Under the pieces are notes generated by a model. It did not search any database. It was not told where the DNA came from and saw only the letters and a program-made list of their open reading frames with translations. Shown here piece after piece: positions 29,925 through 39,186 of a stretch of DNA of 64,000 nt. Where the stretch lies: positions 28,297,040-28,361,039 of the forward strand of contig BTPG01000008.1 of NCBI GenBank assembly GCA_036245525.1, given 5' to 3'. How positions within the stretch are numbered: the stretch's first letter is position 1; each line of letters opens with the position of its first letter. Both the position numbers and the translations under genes were made by a program. Source of the DNA: Semisulcospira habei. Lineage: Eukaryota > Mollusca > Gastropoda > Semisulcospiridae.

Positions 29925-30345
29925 GCCGCTGTGCATGTGGCCACCAGTACTATTTACAGAACTGATGACTGCATGTGCAGGCTAGTTCACGGTATCAAAA
30001 TGTGAACTGGGCAGCCTATTGTTTGAAGTGATCAGTGGTAGCAACATCCATGATGTATGTGTGCATTTGGCCACTGGTACTGTTTACAAAGGTGCTGTTT
30101 ACAGAACTAGTGGCTGAGTAGGCATATTATTATTAGTACTGTTATTGTTATCAGGTGTGGCCTTATCTCTAAGTTTTGGTGCCCCTGTGCATGAGGCCAA
30201 CAGTACTTTTCACAGAACTGATGGCTGCATGTGGAGTGTGGTTAACTGGACACATGAAATTTGTAGGTGGGCAGCTAAAATACAGGCAGTCAATACAAGC
30301 CACTTGCTTAACCTGAAGTCTCTATATATAGATTTTACAGTCCAC
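29925..30345. repeat. Internal reiterated motif of the 5.6-kb unit
   Basis: GTGCATGTGGCCACCAGTAC-type sequence followed by an ACAGAACTGATGACTGCATG-type sequence occurs near 29932, 30184 and, in weaker form, 30062. An inverted, partial match lies near 31080. Confidence 0.65.
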
Positions 30346-30723
30346 TAATGCCCATCAGTATACAATTGTGCATGTCTTTTGTGGGTATTCTGTGGTTTTG
30401 TATGTGGGCTGGGGTTGAAAGTGGGGCGGTATGGCACCTATTACCGTGTATGTACAAAACCTTCATTACAAACAAACAAATTAATAATTTTAATAAATAG
30501 TTATTTGGGTTTAACGCCGCGCGGTAGACTACGGCCATCTCATGGCAGTTAAATAAATAAGATAAAGTAAGTCAAAGATACCTGGGACATAAGAATGCTA
30601 AGTAAAGTATAGATTATGATCATGCACAGATGTACATTGGTGGATGTTCTGCGGTTTTGTGTGTGTAACTGGATTGGGGTTGGGAGCGAGTGATACTGCA
30701 CCTATTACCATGTACGTGTATAA

Positions 30724-31080
30724 GACATAAGACATTTATTCACCAAGTAAAACGTTACAAGGATTTTTGTGTGGCATGGCGACAGTAAAATATGTCCTCA
30801 CTTGTAGGGCATTCATCATGTCATACACTTAGTTGGCGATCATCCTATATACAGCACTAAAAGATAGATAAACACAATATTAAACACAAATCAGTCATAT
30901 GTCACAAATCATGGAATCACGTTGTTCCGTGCATGGTGATGTATTGAGGACAGCTTCTGGAAAAAAAATTGCATCTGAATCGAGAGGTTCTGGCTTTAAA
31001 AGCATGAAACCGCCGGCCAGAGGGCAGAAGCTCGAAGAGACGATTGGCTGGGTGTGACAGATCTGTCAGAATAGTACTGG
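30724..31080 (-). mobile_element. LINE 3' end fragment, left unit
   Basis: On the minus strand the sequence reads FELLPSGRRFHAFKARTSRF followed by an FFSRSCP-like end (the right unit reads FPEAVL there), which resembles the C-terminus of many RTE/CR1-type LINE polyproteins. A short 3' UTR ends GAATAAATGTCTTATGTCTT. It is 5'-truncated. The right unit carries the same fragment at 57925-58300. Confidence 0.6.
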
Positions 31081-31394
31081 TGGCCACATGCACAGGGGCA
31101 CCATGGTGTATGTTCTTGAGCTGTATGCTGATGTGTATGTACAAAACCTACATTACAAACAAGCAAAACAAAACAAACAAAATAAATAAATAATTTAAAT
31201 AAATAAGATAAAGTAAGTCTAAGGTACCTGGGACATATGCATGCTAGGTAAAGGATAGATTAAAAATTATGAACATACACAGATGTGTATGTCCTTCTTT
31301 TGGTAGGTGTTCTGCGGTGTTATGTGTGTATTTAGGTAAGGGTTGGGAGCAGGCAGTATGGCACCTATTACCATCTATATATGTGTATATTTTC

Positions 31395-31808
31395 TTGTTT
31401 GCTGATGCCCCACCCGGGTCTGCCCTGGGGGACTTGGGTGGGGTTAGGTACTTTTTAGTTCCCAGGGTCACCCTGGTCAGCCCCACAGGGTGGGTTTCCT
31501 TTCTATTCTGGGGCATGTGTTTCTGTCTACCCTTGGTCCATTCACCTGTATTTGTCTTTTTAAAACTCTCCCAACTGTCTGCACTGCCTGTAGCTCTTGA
31601 TGTTGGATGTGTGTTGCTAGACAGTCTTAGCTTTATTTAGGCCCCATGTTGTAGGTTTATTTAACGTATTTGACCGGCTGGTGACATACATTCAATTTTC
31701 TGTTTAGTTTTTTTTTTTTTCACAAGCAGTGCAGGCACGTCCTGAGAAAGCCTTGTTGCTGTCGGGACGTTAAGCAACGTACAATCAATCAATCATTGTT
31801 TGCTGATG
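31395..31808 (+). mobile_element. R3 repeat, copy 2, with 13-bp target duplication
   Basis: The R3 body (31408-31795) is flanked by TTGTTTGCTGATG at 31395-31407 and 31796-31808. The other 5.6-kb unit has a single copy of that sequence and no insertion (near 57620), so this insertion came after the two units separated. Confidence 0.9.
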
Positions 31809-32298
31809 TGTATGTACAAAACCTTCATTACAAGCAAACAAAATAAATAAATAATTTAAATATATACTTATTTGGGTTTAATGTCGAGCAGGCGACCAAT
31901 GCCATCTCATGGCGGTTAAATAAAAAAGATAAAGTAAGTCAAGATACCTGGGACATATGAATGCTCAGTAAAGGATAGATTATGAACATGCACAGATGTA
32001 AGTGTCGTTTGGTGGGTGTTCTCTGGTTGTGGAGTGGGGTTGGGAGTGGGCAGTATTACCATATATGTGTATGTGAACATCAGCATATGAACAAAACCTA
32101 CTTTTCAAACAAATAAAAATAAATAATAAATTTAAATAACTAGGACATATGAATACCAAGTAAAGGATATATTATGAACATGCACAGATGTTTGTTCTGT
32201 GGTTTTGTATGTGGGGTGGGGAGCGGGTGGTATGCACCTATTACCATATGTGTACATGTTATGTTCACATCATATATGTGTATATGTATGTTCTCATA

Positions 32299-32664
32299 CC
32301 CACCCAGGTCTACCCTGGGGGACTTGGGCGGGGTTAACTACTTTTTAGTTCCCAGGGTGACCCTGGTCAGCCCCACAGGGTGGGTTTTCCCCTCTATTCA
32401 TGGGCGTGTGTTTCTGTCTACCCTTGGTACATTCACCAGTATTTACCTTTTTTAAACTCTTCCTACTGTCTGCACTGCTTGTAGCTCTTGATATTGGATG
32501 TGTGTTGCTAAAGGGTCTAGTTAGGTTTATTTAGTGTATTAGACCAGCTGGCGACATACATTCAATATTCTGTTTAGTTTGGGTTTTTTCACAAGCAGTG
32601 CAGGCACGTCCTGAGAAAGTCTTGTTGCTGTCGGGACGTTAAACAATGTACAATCAATCATTTT
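32299..32664 (+). mobile_element. R3 repeat, copy 3 (common to both units)
   Basis: Starts CACCCAGGTCTACCCTGGGG and ends GTCGGGACGTTAAACAATGT-ACAATCAATC. The right unit has it at 56744-57096, so it was present before the units separated. Confidence 0.8.
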
Positions 32665-33958
32665 ATGCTGATGTGTATGTGCAAACATACATCACAAACA
32701 AACAAACAAACAAAAAAATAATAAATTAATAAAATAAGTTGGGGATACCTGGGACCTATAAATATGCATGTTAAGTAAAGGATAGATTATGAATATGCAC
32801 AGATGTATGCATATTGAAAACAAATTTCCTCTCCTTGGTGACCACTACCATACCACTATAGTGATCATGTGCATCAAGGAATTCCTTCCATCCATAATTA
32901 AAAGGATAAATAATAAATAAATATGTAAGTGAATACATACATGAATCAATAAAAATAAATAAATAAAACCTGTAATATAATAGAGAGGGCTACTATCTGT
33001 ATTGTGTCTCATGCAGTCCTGATAAAGCTTAATCATATGAGTCCTTGTGAGTACTTGAGTGCGGATTGGTTGAATTGGTTGCAAAAACTAAAATTTTATA
33101 TTTAGGTGTTTAGCTGAACATGGTGATTTTGATGGAAACGGTTCGGAGATGGATTTCACTCTGCCTGGCTTGTGCTTAAGACCAGTCGGATACGAGTGTG
33201 CTTGACCAGTTAAAAATCCCATCTCCACTAATAAAATAAATAAAAAAAGAGCAGACCTGCACTTAGAGCCGTTAGGCTGAAAAACAGACGAACAACATGC
33301 ATGTTGTATCCGGCCAAAGAATGTTGAAGATGGTCGGCTGACACATTGCACAACATGCACAAAGGGAGTTTACTTTCGATATGCTTTCCTCCCACAAAAG
33401 ACCGAGTTCTGTGGAAAAGGCTGTTTTCAAGACCAGGAAAAATAACGTATTTGACGTTGATAAGATGTTCAAATCGATAATAATCTCTGTTTCAATTCAG
33501 GAGCAAAGTAAAACTTCATCAACCGTGCGCGTCTGATTGACTTCTTTAGAAGGCTTCTCGCTGACCGCCATTTTGAAACTAGCGACGCGACTATGCTTAC
33601 CGCATTAAAAATAATACTTTTAAACTTATTTTATCGTATATATGTATGCATGTTTACTTGCTGATGATTTTAATTTACTCACTGGAATAAACTTGTAACT
33701 TGTATGCTTGAAATTTTCAATGTTATGCACAAAAAAATGTCTTGTACCTTATCCGGGCGGTGTACGAGGACTGGTTCCCTCACATCGAAAAATAGCTTTC
33801 GAAAAACACTTCTACAAAAATGTCTCCATCCTAAGGACAAATATTGTTGCCATGCATAAACTATATGGCATTAGTACTTTCGTTTCGTACCTGCAAACCA
33901 TTGTTACTCTTTTGACGAACTACTTAGTCTGCAGAAATTGCGAAAAGCTGCTGGACTA

Positions 33959-33959
33959 N
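33959..33959. other. Ambiguous base N
   Basis: The only non-ACGT character I saw, directly after the terminal inverted repeat of the left 5.6-kb unit. Confidence 0.95.
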
Positions 33960-34254
33960 CTAGACATTGTTGCGTTCCTTGCGTTCTGCTCGCGACGTGA
34001 CACACATAGCGGACACTATGACCAAAACACAAGTAGTGCATGCAGTTAGCCCCCATATTTACGCATGGGCCTTTCTCTTTTAATACCTACGAGCAGGTAC
34101 CTTGCTCTAATGCATACAGGCATGTATCTTTCAGTCGCTACAAGTTTCAGCGTGTACATTATTTTCTCTTCCCGGCATTAAAATTGAAACGCGTCTGGCT
34201 GTCAACGACTCTGACAATGCACGTCACGTTTTGTTTGTTCCCTGGAAAACTTGA
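33960..34254. other. No supported gene
   Basis: Nothing recognisable on either strand. Confidence 0.5.
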
Positions 34255-34441
34255 CTGAACACGAGCCGAATTGCGATATGCGTAGATCCTCATGAGCCCC
34301 CGCAGGCGCGGGGGCTTATGAGGATCTATATGTCCTGCTGGAACCACTTTGTATCCATGTTTTTTTGGCGGAGTGGCCGGGTCTGTGACAAATTTACGAT
34401 TTCAAAAGCACAGTCTGCACTCGACTGTCAGTGAAGGGTTT
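34255..34441 (-). mobile_element. Family B MITE, copy B15 (inverted)
   Basis: Hairpin 34274-34341 with a CCCCCGCAGGCGCGGGGG centre. The right part has GTCTGCACTCGACTGTCAGT-GAAGGG, the outer end typical of the spacer side. The left outer end is missing and the right TTAA has mutated to TTTA. Confidence 0.8.
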
Positions 34442-34489
34442 AGACATTTCACCACTACAGCGGAGAGCCCAGAATAAAGGGTTACAGGT

Positions 34490-34706
34490 TTAACCCATTC
34501 AGCCGCTGACGCACTACAGCAGGAGATAGTCGACCATGATAATTCAAGGGTAGTGCCAGATTAGCTTGGCGCCTGTCGGCGCCAAGCTAATCTGGCACTG
34601 CCCTTGAATTATCATTGGTCGATCCATCTCCTGCAACTGGCGCATAGGCCATTAGATGACGCCTCCAAAATTTGGGAAATACGGCCGTCGGGCTGAATGA
34701 GTTTAA
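34490..34706 (-). mobile_element. Family A TTAA foldback MITE, copy A13 (full length, inverted)
   Basis: TTAA at 34490-34493 and 34703-34706. Ends CCCATTCAGCC and GGGCTGAATGAGT. Hairpin 34530-34622 meets at GGCGCC-tgtc-GGCGCC, and the CCTCCAAAATTTGGGAAATA spacer lies to its right. Confidence 0.9.
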
Positions 34707-34960
34707 AACATGGCCCGATCAATTGTAGCAGCTGATAATTGGTTTTCTAATCTCCAGATGATGGCGGAAATAAAAGCATGTCCTTATCTCCTAGTCATTT
34801 TGTCACTTCATTGTAGATACCAGTTTATTTCCAAAAGAAAGGGGGACTGTACTGTGTCAAGTGGAAAGGCAGTATGTCTCGGCCCTACCATCCGGGGAAC
34901 TACACAACCCTACGTGTACCTTGTAAATGTAGACCCTTTACTGCTAGTCAGTGGAGGCAC
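34707..34960 (+). pseudogene. Possible piggyBac transposase DDE fragment
   Basis: The frame beginning NMARSIVAADNWFSNLQMMA has the DNWF-plus-helix pattern found around a catalytic aspartate of piggyBac transposases. It begins immediately after the TTAA end of MITE A13, and the sequence just left of the MITE (GEPRIKGYR, 34461-34487) may be the upstream part, so the MITE may have landed in a piggyBac gene. Downstream similarity fades before a trinucleotide tract. The evidence is a single motif. Confidence 0.35.
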
Positions 34961-34982
34961 ACTGTTTTTTTTTTTTATTTTA

Positions 34983-35282
34983 ATGATGATGATGATGATG
35001 GTGATGGTGATAATAATGATGATGTTAATGATGATGGCGACGATGGTGGTGATGATGATGATGATGGTGGTGGTGGTTTGATGATGACGACGCCGCCGAT
35101 AACGACGACGATGATGGTGATGATGGTGGTGATAGTGATAATGATGATGGTAATGATGGTGATGATGACGATTACGACGACGACGACGGTGATGATGGTG
35201 GTGGTGATGATGATGGTGATGACGACGTTGATGACGACGTTGATGGTGATGATAGCGATGACTACGACGATGATGATGATGT
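34983..35282. repeat. Imperfect (GAT/GAC)n trinucleotide tract
   Basis: About 300 bp of GAT with GAC, GGT and AAT variants. All open frames across it (poly-Asp, poly-Met, poly-His) are by-products of the repeat. Confidence 0.95.
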
Positions 35283-35339
35283 CGACTTGTAACGCGCATC
35301 CACTCCATGCTAGCAGCATGCGGAGGGGCATAAGAAAAT

Positions 35340-35470
35340 CGTTGTAAATTCAACTTCAAAGATCCACAACCGTCAAAGGAACATCGATACAAAGTGGTTT
35401 CAGCAAGAGGCATAAATCCTCTTGAGCCCCCGCAGTTGAGTAGTGTTCATTTTTTTCTCGGCAGTCCTAT
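35340..35470 (+). mobile_element. Family B MITE, copy B16, right arm lost
   Basis: The spacer (CAACCGTCAAAGGAACATCG) and left arm (GCAAGAGGCATAAATCCTCT to CCCCCGCAGTTG) are followed directly by the outer right end TTTTTCTCGGCAGT. The deletion is similar in kind to copy A8. Confidence 0.75.
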
Positions 35471-35905
35471 GGCCCATGCTTGTGTTTTTCCACGAAACAG
35501 GGTTGGATCACAGTGGAAAAGGACAAGCCACTTTCGGTGCAGGCAAAGACGAATACGCTAATGTCACCAGCATGTGTTCAGCAAATGTAACGCATCATAC
35601 TATGCTCGATGTGTATCCCGATAGTGTCGTGCAACTTTATTGCATGTGTGATGCATGCAGAGATAATGTCGTGCAACCACTCTCACGCATTTTTCAATGA
35701 CAGGAGAAGAATAGACGCATCAGTCAAAGACGTGAAGGCAATTTGCAGTATAGGTATATGTGAGAAGGAAAAAAGGCATCTCACGTATATCCATTCACTG
35801 CAATTTGTCCTGTATCAGAATCCCTTTTGGTGGAATCTTTTCAAGTTTTTCACTTACACTTTGAGGGCCGAGCTCTGAAGAAAACATTCCGGCTGTGGGA
35901 GATAG
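35471..35905. other. No supported gene
   Basis: Open frames without recognisable motifs; nothing else seen. Confidence 0.5.
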
Positions 35906-35907
35906 AT

Positions 35908-35988
35908 CGACCAACGACAGTCCAAGGAATATGGTAGCCTCCTGTGGCGCCAAGCAAATCTACCATATTCTTTAACTATCATGGTCGA
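35908..35988. repeat. Family A foldback, copy A14, variant stem
   Basis: The outer arms ATCGACCA... / ...TGGTCGAT and the GGCGCCAAGC centre are of family A, but the stem reads AGGAATATGGTAG / CTACCATATTC instead of the usual GGGTGGTGCCAG. Both arms carry the changed sequence. Confidence 0.75.
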
Positions 35989-36031
35989 TTACAGTCCTCT
36001 GTAATTTTTGGAGCTGAATAGGGTGATAGGT

Positions 36032-36237
36032 TTAACCCATTACATCCTGAGGCTGATTTTGTAAACTGTGCTTATTGTCCTATGAAGGCCACATTACAGA
36101 TTAAGAGATAGATCAACCATTTTAGTTCGAGGGTGGTGCCAGAATAGCTTGCCTCAGGCGGCAAGCTACTTTGGCACCACCCTTGAACTATCATGGTCAA
36201 ATTAATTTCAAGCGGAAGTGTATCAGGATGAAAAGGG
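36032..36237 (+). mobile_element. Family A TTAA foldback MITE, copy A15
   Basis: TTAA at 36032-36035. Hairpin 36112-36200 has the centre TTGCCTCAGGCGGCAAG. The right end TGTATCAGGATGAAAAGGG has lost its TTAA. The spacer matches copy A18 at 38964. Confidence 0.85.
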
Positions 36238-36434
36238 TGCGAAAAGGTGAACCCAATCCAACTGTAAGAGACATAGATCCTCATGAGTCCCCGCAGTCGC
36301 GGGGGCTCATGAGGATCTATATCTCCTGCTGACAACACTGTGTATCCATGTTTCTTTGACGGCTGTAAATCGTTGATGTTGAATTTACAATGATCTGAAA
36401 AACACAAACTGTGTCCATTGGCAGCAAAGGGATG
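36238..36434 (-). mobile_element. Family B foldback MITE, copy B17 (inverted)
   Basis: Hairpin 36263-36331. The right side ACAAACTGTGTCCATTGGCA is the outer spacer end. The left boundary abuts copy A15. Confidence 0.82.
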
Positions 36435-36449
36435 CCGAATGAGAATTCA

Positions 36450-36567
36450 ACTGCGAGAGACCTCGCAGTTTCGGGGGCTCATGAGGATCTATATCTCTTG
36501 CTGACGACACTTGTGTCTCCATTTTCCTTTGACGGCTGGAGATCTTTGATGTTGAATTTAGATTGAT
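36450..36567 (-). mobile_element. Family B MITE, copy B18, partial left arm
   Basis: Only AACTGCGAGAGA of the left arm remains before CTCGCAGTTTCGGGGGCTCA. The right arm is complete to 36502, followed by the usual spacer TTTGACGGCTGGAGATC. Confidence 0.75.
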
Positions 36568-36782
36568 TTAAACTCATTCTACCCCAACACCGAAATCCTT
36601 AAGTTTTGCCGTTGTCCTCCGAAGACTGCAATGCAGTGCAGGACACAGATCAACCATGATAGTTCAAGGGTGATGCCAGAATAACTTGGCGCCCATAGGC
36701 GCCAAGTTATTCTGGCATCACCCTTGAACTATCATGGTGCATCCTTATCTTCCTGTGGTGTGTCTGGGGTAGAATGAGTTAA
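36568..36782 (+). mobile_element. Family A TTAA foldback MITE, copy A16 (full length)
   Basis: TTAA at 36568-36571 and 36779-36782, outer ends ACTCATTCTACCCC and GGGGTAGAATGAG. Hairpin 36650-36740 has arms of about 42 bp that share copy-specific changes (GATGCCAGAATAACTTGG in both), so the arms have stayed matched. Confidence 0.92.
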
Positions 36783-37245
36783 ACACTCGATTTGCGTCCA
36801 AGTGAAGGGGTCACAGCGGCACAGACGGAAAGCGAATTGTAAAGAGCGTCTTCCGACATTTTCATCTTGTGAAAATTGTCTCTCCTTATTAATTTTCCTC
36901 TACCTCTGTCTATCAGTACGTGAATAATTTCAAGGACTTTCAATAATTTCAAGGACTGGGCTTGCTTATCAAATGCCGCCTCGCTTTATATCACATTCGC
37001 GGTGGCAAATGGTCGATAATCTCAGCCCATCGTCGATAAGCGCCGTGGCAGTCATAATGACAACAGCTGGGACCGATTGCCTAGCGTACAGTGTCCCTCC
37101 CTGCTAACCGAGTTCCCTCCTCTTATCCAACAGGAATTGCGCCACCTGACGCGTGTGACTTGTCGCGGGAAAGTGATTTCAGTTTTGTTAAAATATTTCT
37201 TCTTCCTAAGAGGTCACAGTCAGACTCTCAGCCAGCCCTTTTCAC
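36783..37245. other. No supported gene
   Basis: A short duplication (CAATAATTTCAAGGACT, about 36925-36955) and nothing else recognisable. Confidence 0.5.
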
Positions 37246-37246
37246 C

Positions 37247-37303
37247 TGCAACAAGCATAGATCCTCGCGAGGATGAGGATCTACGCTTATGTTCTTGCTG
37301 TCA
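37247..37303. repeat. Family B short hairpin, copy B19
   Basis: GCAACAAGCATAGATCCTCG-CGAGGATGAGGATCTACGCT keeps the outer arms but lacks the CCCCCGC centre. Confidence 0.65.
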
Positions 37304-37607
37304 GAGATTGGATACATTCTAAACCCCAGTGTTAAGGAGTCACCCTGGTTTTAAACTGACAACGACCTAGGTTTGTTTCTTGTTTTTTTTTTTTGGGGGG
37401 GGGAAATGGCTTGTAATACGTCGCACCCACACGTCACGTTATGACTTATGAGCCTTTTAGCTTGAATTATCTCGGGCTGCATTGCACAGTTATTGTGTGG
37501 AAAACTATGATAATATGCAACAATGCCATGATAAAATTAAAAATAAATATAGTACGGTTAGCCTCCCTTATAAATAAAAAGCTCGGAAATCACAGAAGTA
37601 TGTTACA
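37304..37607. other. No supported gene
   Basis: T-run then G-run at about 37382-37403; otherwise nothing recognisable. Confidence 0.5.
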
Positions 37608-37809
37608 TTAACTCCTACCCTGACACTGTATGTTGTCATTGTTTCTACATTCATTTCTACATTCAACGACCGAAAGCCAAAACCGTTCAAGAAGCATGGA
37701 TACAAATTGGTCTCAGCAAGAGGCATAAATCCTCATGAGCCCCCGCATTCGCGGGGGCTCATGAGGATCTATGTCTCTTGCAGTTGGATTGGGCAGTGAC
37801 GGGGTTTAA
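37608..37809 (+). mobile_element. Family B TTAA foldback MITE, copy B20
   Basis: Hairpin 37713-37783 with a CCCCCGCATTCGCGGGGG centre and only a couple of mismatches. TTAA is at 37806-37809 and probably at 37608-37611. The short TTGGATTGGGCAGTGACGG right end shows a small deletion. Confidence 0.82.
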
Positions 37810-37993
37810 CAACAGTTATCAGAGGTTCGGACTGCATGCACATTTAGAGGTAAATTACTTCGCTTTTAACAAATTTAGTTATAACAGCCCAAAGGATTTG
37901 TTATATCCGAAGTCATTAACTGTACTTAGGATTGGATTGTGCATCACATCAGAGAAAGTACAGCATTTACATAAGTGTTGATACAATTAGTCT

Positions 37994-38314
37994 CAGCAAG
38001 AGGCATAGATCCCAGGGGCGGAGATTCCTGGGATTCCGCCTCCCCCCTCCCCCACTTCACCGCCCCGCCCCCCTCCGTCCCCGCCCTCCCCGCCACCTTC
38101 ACTGTTGTTTGATTTTTTTTCGGCCACTAGAAGACGGTCGGGGAAGCCTTAGTCACCCCCCCCCCCTCACCCCTCACCCCCAATGACCCCCTCCCACCCA
38201 CCCCCACCCCCTCGAGGTAACTGATCCACAGTCGCGGGGGCCCATGAAGGAGGACCTATGTCTCTTGCATTTGGGTATTGTTCACTTTTTCTAAGCCAGC
38301 AGCGAAAGGGTTAA
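37994..38314 (+). mobile_element. Family B MITE, copy B21, hairpin centre replaced by a C-rich block
   Basis: The left arm AGCAAGAGGCATAGATCC (37995-38012) and right arm CAGTCGCGGGGGCCCATG ... ATGTCTCTTGCAT (38228-38269) are separated by about 215 bp of mostly C-rich sequence (38013-38227). TTAA is at 38311-38314. No target duplication was found around the block. Confidence 0.75.
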
Positions 38315-38470
38315 AAAAAAACCTGCGGTTTCCATCAGCGCACTGCCGCTTATCTATGGGTAGACTTCAACACTTGCCCCGCGGTTGACTTTTTTTTTTT
38401 TTTTTGTCTTGCAGACAACGTCGTACACTGAGATAACCGGTGATGCACTCCGCTCGTGTTGATCTACGCC

Positions 38471-38518
38471 AGTGGCAAAAGGCGCAGATTCTCATGAGCC
38501 CCTATGCCTTTTGCAGAT
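38471..38518. repeat. Family B short hairpin, copy B22
   Basis: GCAAAAGGCGCAGATTCTCA followed directly by TGAGCCCCTATGCCTTTTGC: the outer arms pair, the centre is deleted. From 38519 to 38757 nothing else is recognisable. Confidence 0.65.
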
Positions 38519-38757
38519 GATGGAGGTTTGGGTTTCGTGGGGACAAAAAAAAATAGAGGACATGTGTTCTTGGAATGCGATCAGGGTGCCTGTTGAGTTG
38601 GAGAAAAGGGTGCGGAGTAAAGAGACGATAAGGGAAGAGTTTTTGGTGTTACACACCCCCGTACGGGTGTTAGCTTGAGTAAAGGGCTAGGGAGAGGACC
38701 TAGGGATTATGTTCAGGGCTGGTGTCACCAGTCACGTGTCACAAGATCTACACTGAG

Positions 38758-38956
38758 TTAACTCATTCAGTCCCGACACACCCAGCACGACTGTTATGGA
38801 TCGACCATGATAGTTCAAGGGTGGTGCCAGAATAGCTATTCGAATTCTGGCACCACCCTTGAACTATCATGGTCGATCTGTCTTCTGAATTGTACTGCAG
38901 TCCTCAGAGGACAACTCTTAAACGTGGTTATTTCGTACCTGGGACACAATGGGTTA
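38758..38956 (+). mobile_element. Family A TTAA foldback MITE, copy A17, short centre
   Basis: TTAA at 38758-38761 and 38953-38956. Hairpin 38799-38878 has a perfect outer stem, but the GGCGCC centre is replaced by TAGCTATTCGAATTC, shortening both arms about equally. Confidence 0.88.
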
Positions 38957-38963
38957 AGGTACG

Positions 38964-39180
38964 TTTCCACAACCCATTACACCCTAAGGCTGCTTTTTTA
39001 AAAAAAGTTGCTTATTGTCCTATGAAGATACATTACAGATTAGGAGATAGATCAACAGTTTCAGTTCAAAGGTGGTGCCAGAATAGCTTGGCGCCTCAGG
39101 CGACAATCTATTCCGGCCGACACCACCTTTGAAATATCATAGTCACATTTATTTATAACAATGGGTGTATCAGGATGAAA
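38964..39180 (+). mobile_element. Family A foldback MITE, copy A18
   Basis: Starts ACCCATTACACCCTAAGGC. Hairpin 39051-39143 has a diverged right arm (GGCGACAATCTATTCCGG). Ends GTGTATCAGGATGAAAAGA. TTAA was lost at both ends. Confidence 0.78.
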
Positions 39181-39186
39181 AGAGAT

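Larger units (their letters stand above)
30580..32810 (+). repeat. Spaced internal repeat of the 5.6-kb unit, about five copies
   Basis: The motif ACCTGGGACATATGAATG ... AAAGGATAGATTATG ... CATGCACAGATGT lies near 30580, 31229, 31946, 32142 and 32747. It is usually followed by a GGTGTTCTGCGGTTTTGTG-like segment and CACCTATTACCAT. The variable spacing is partly explained by later insertions. Confidence 0.75.
28377..33958 (+). mobile_element. 5.6-kb unit with short terminal inverted repeats, left copy
   Basis: The same unit occurs at 55279-60636 on the opposite strand, alignable end to end apart from two insertions and small indels. By eye the divergence is a few percent or less. The unit starts TAGTCTAGCAGCT and ends with the complement of TAGTCCAGCAGCT, so it has ~13-bp terminal inverted repeats. 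It has no supported gene. It contains a poly-G tract (29597-29625), a LINE 3' fragment, two R3 repeats, and about five spaced copies of a motif ending GAACATGCACAGATG. It is either a large non-autonomous transposon or a duplicated segment. The only ambiguous base in the window (33959) abuts its right end. Confidence 0.75.

Noticed and set aside
34910..35413. Long histidine-rich, isoleucine-rich and aspartate-rich open frames
   Set aside because: All are translations of the imperfect GAT/GAC repeat in different frames; there is no start context or domain beyond the tract.
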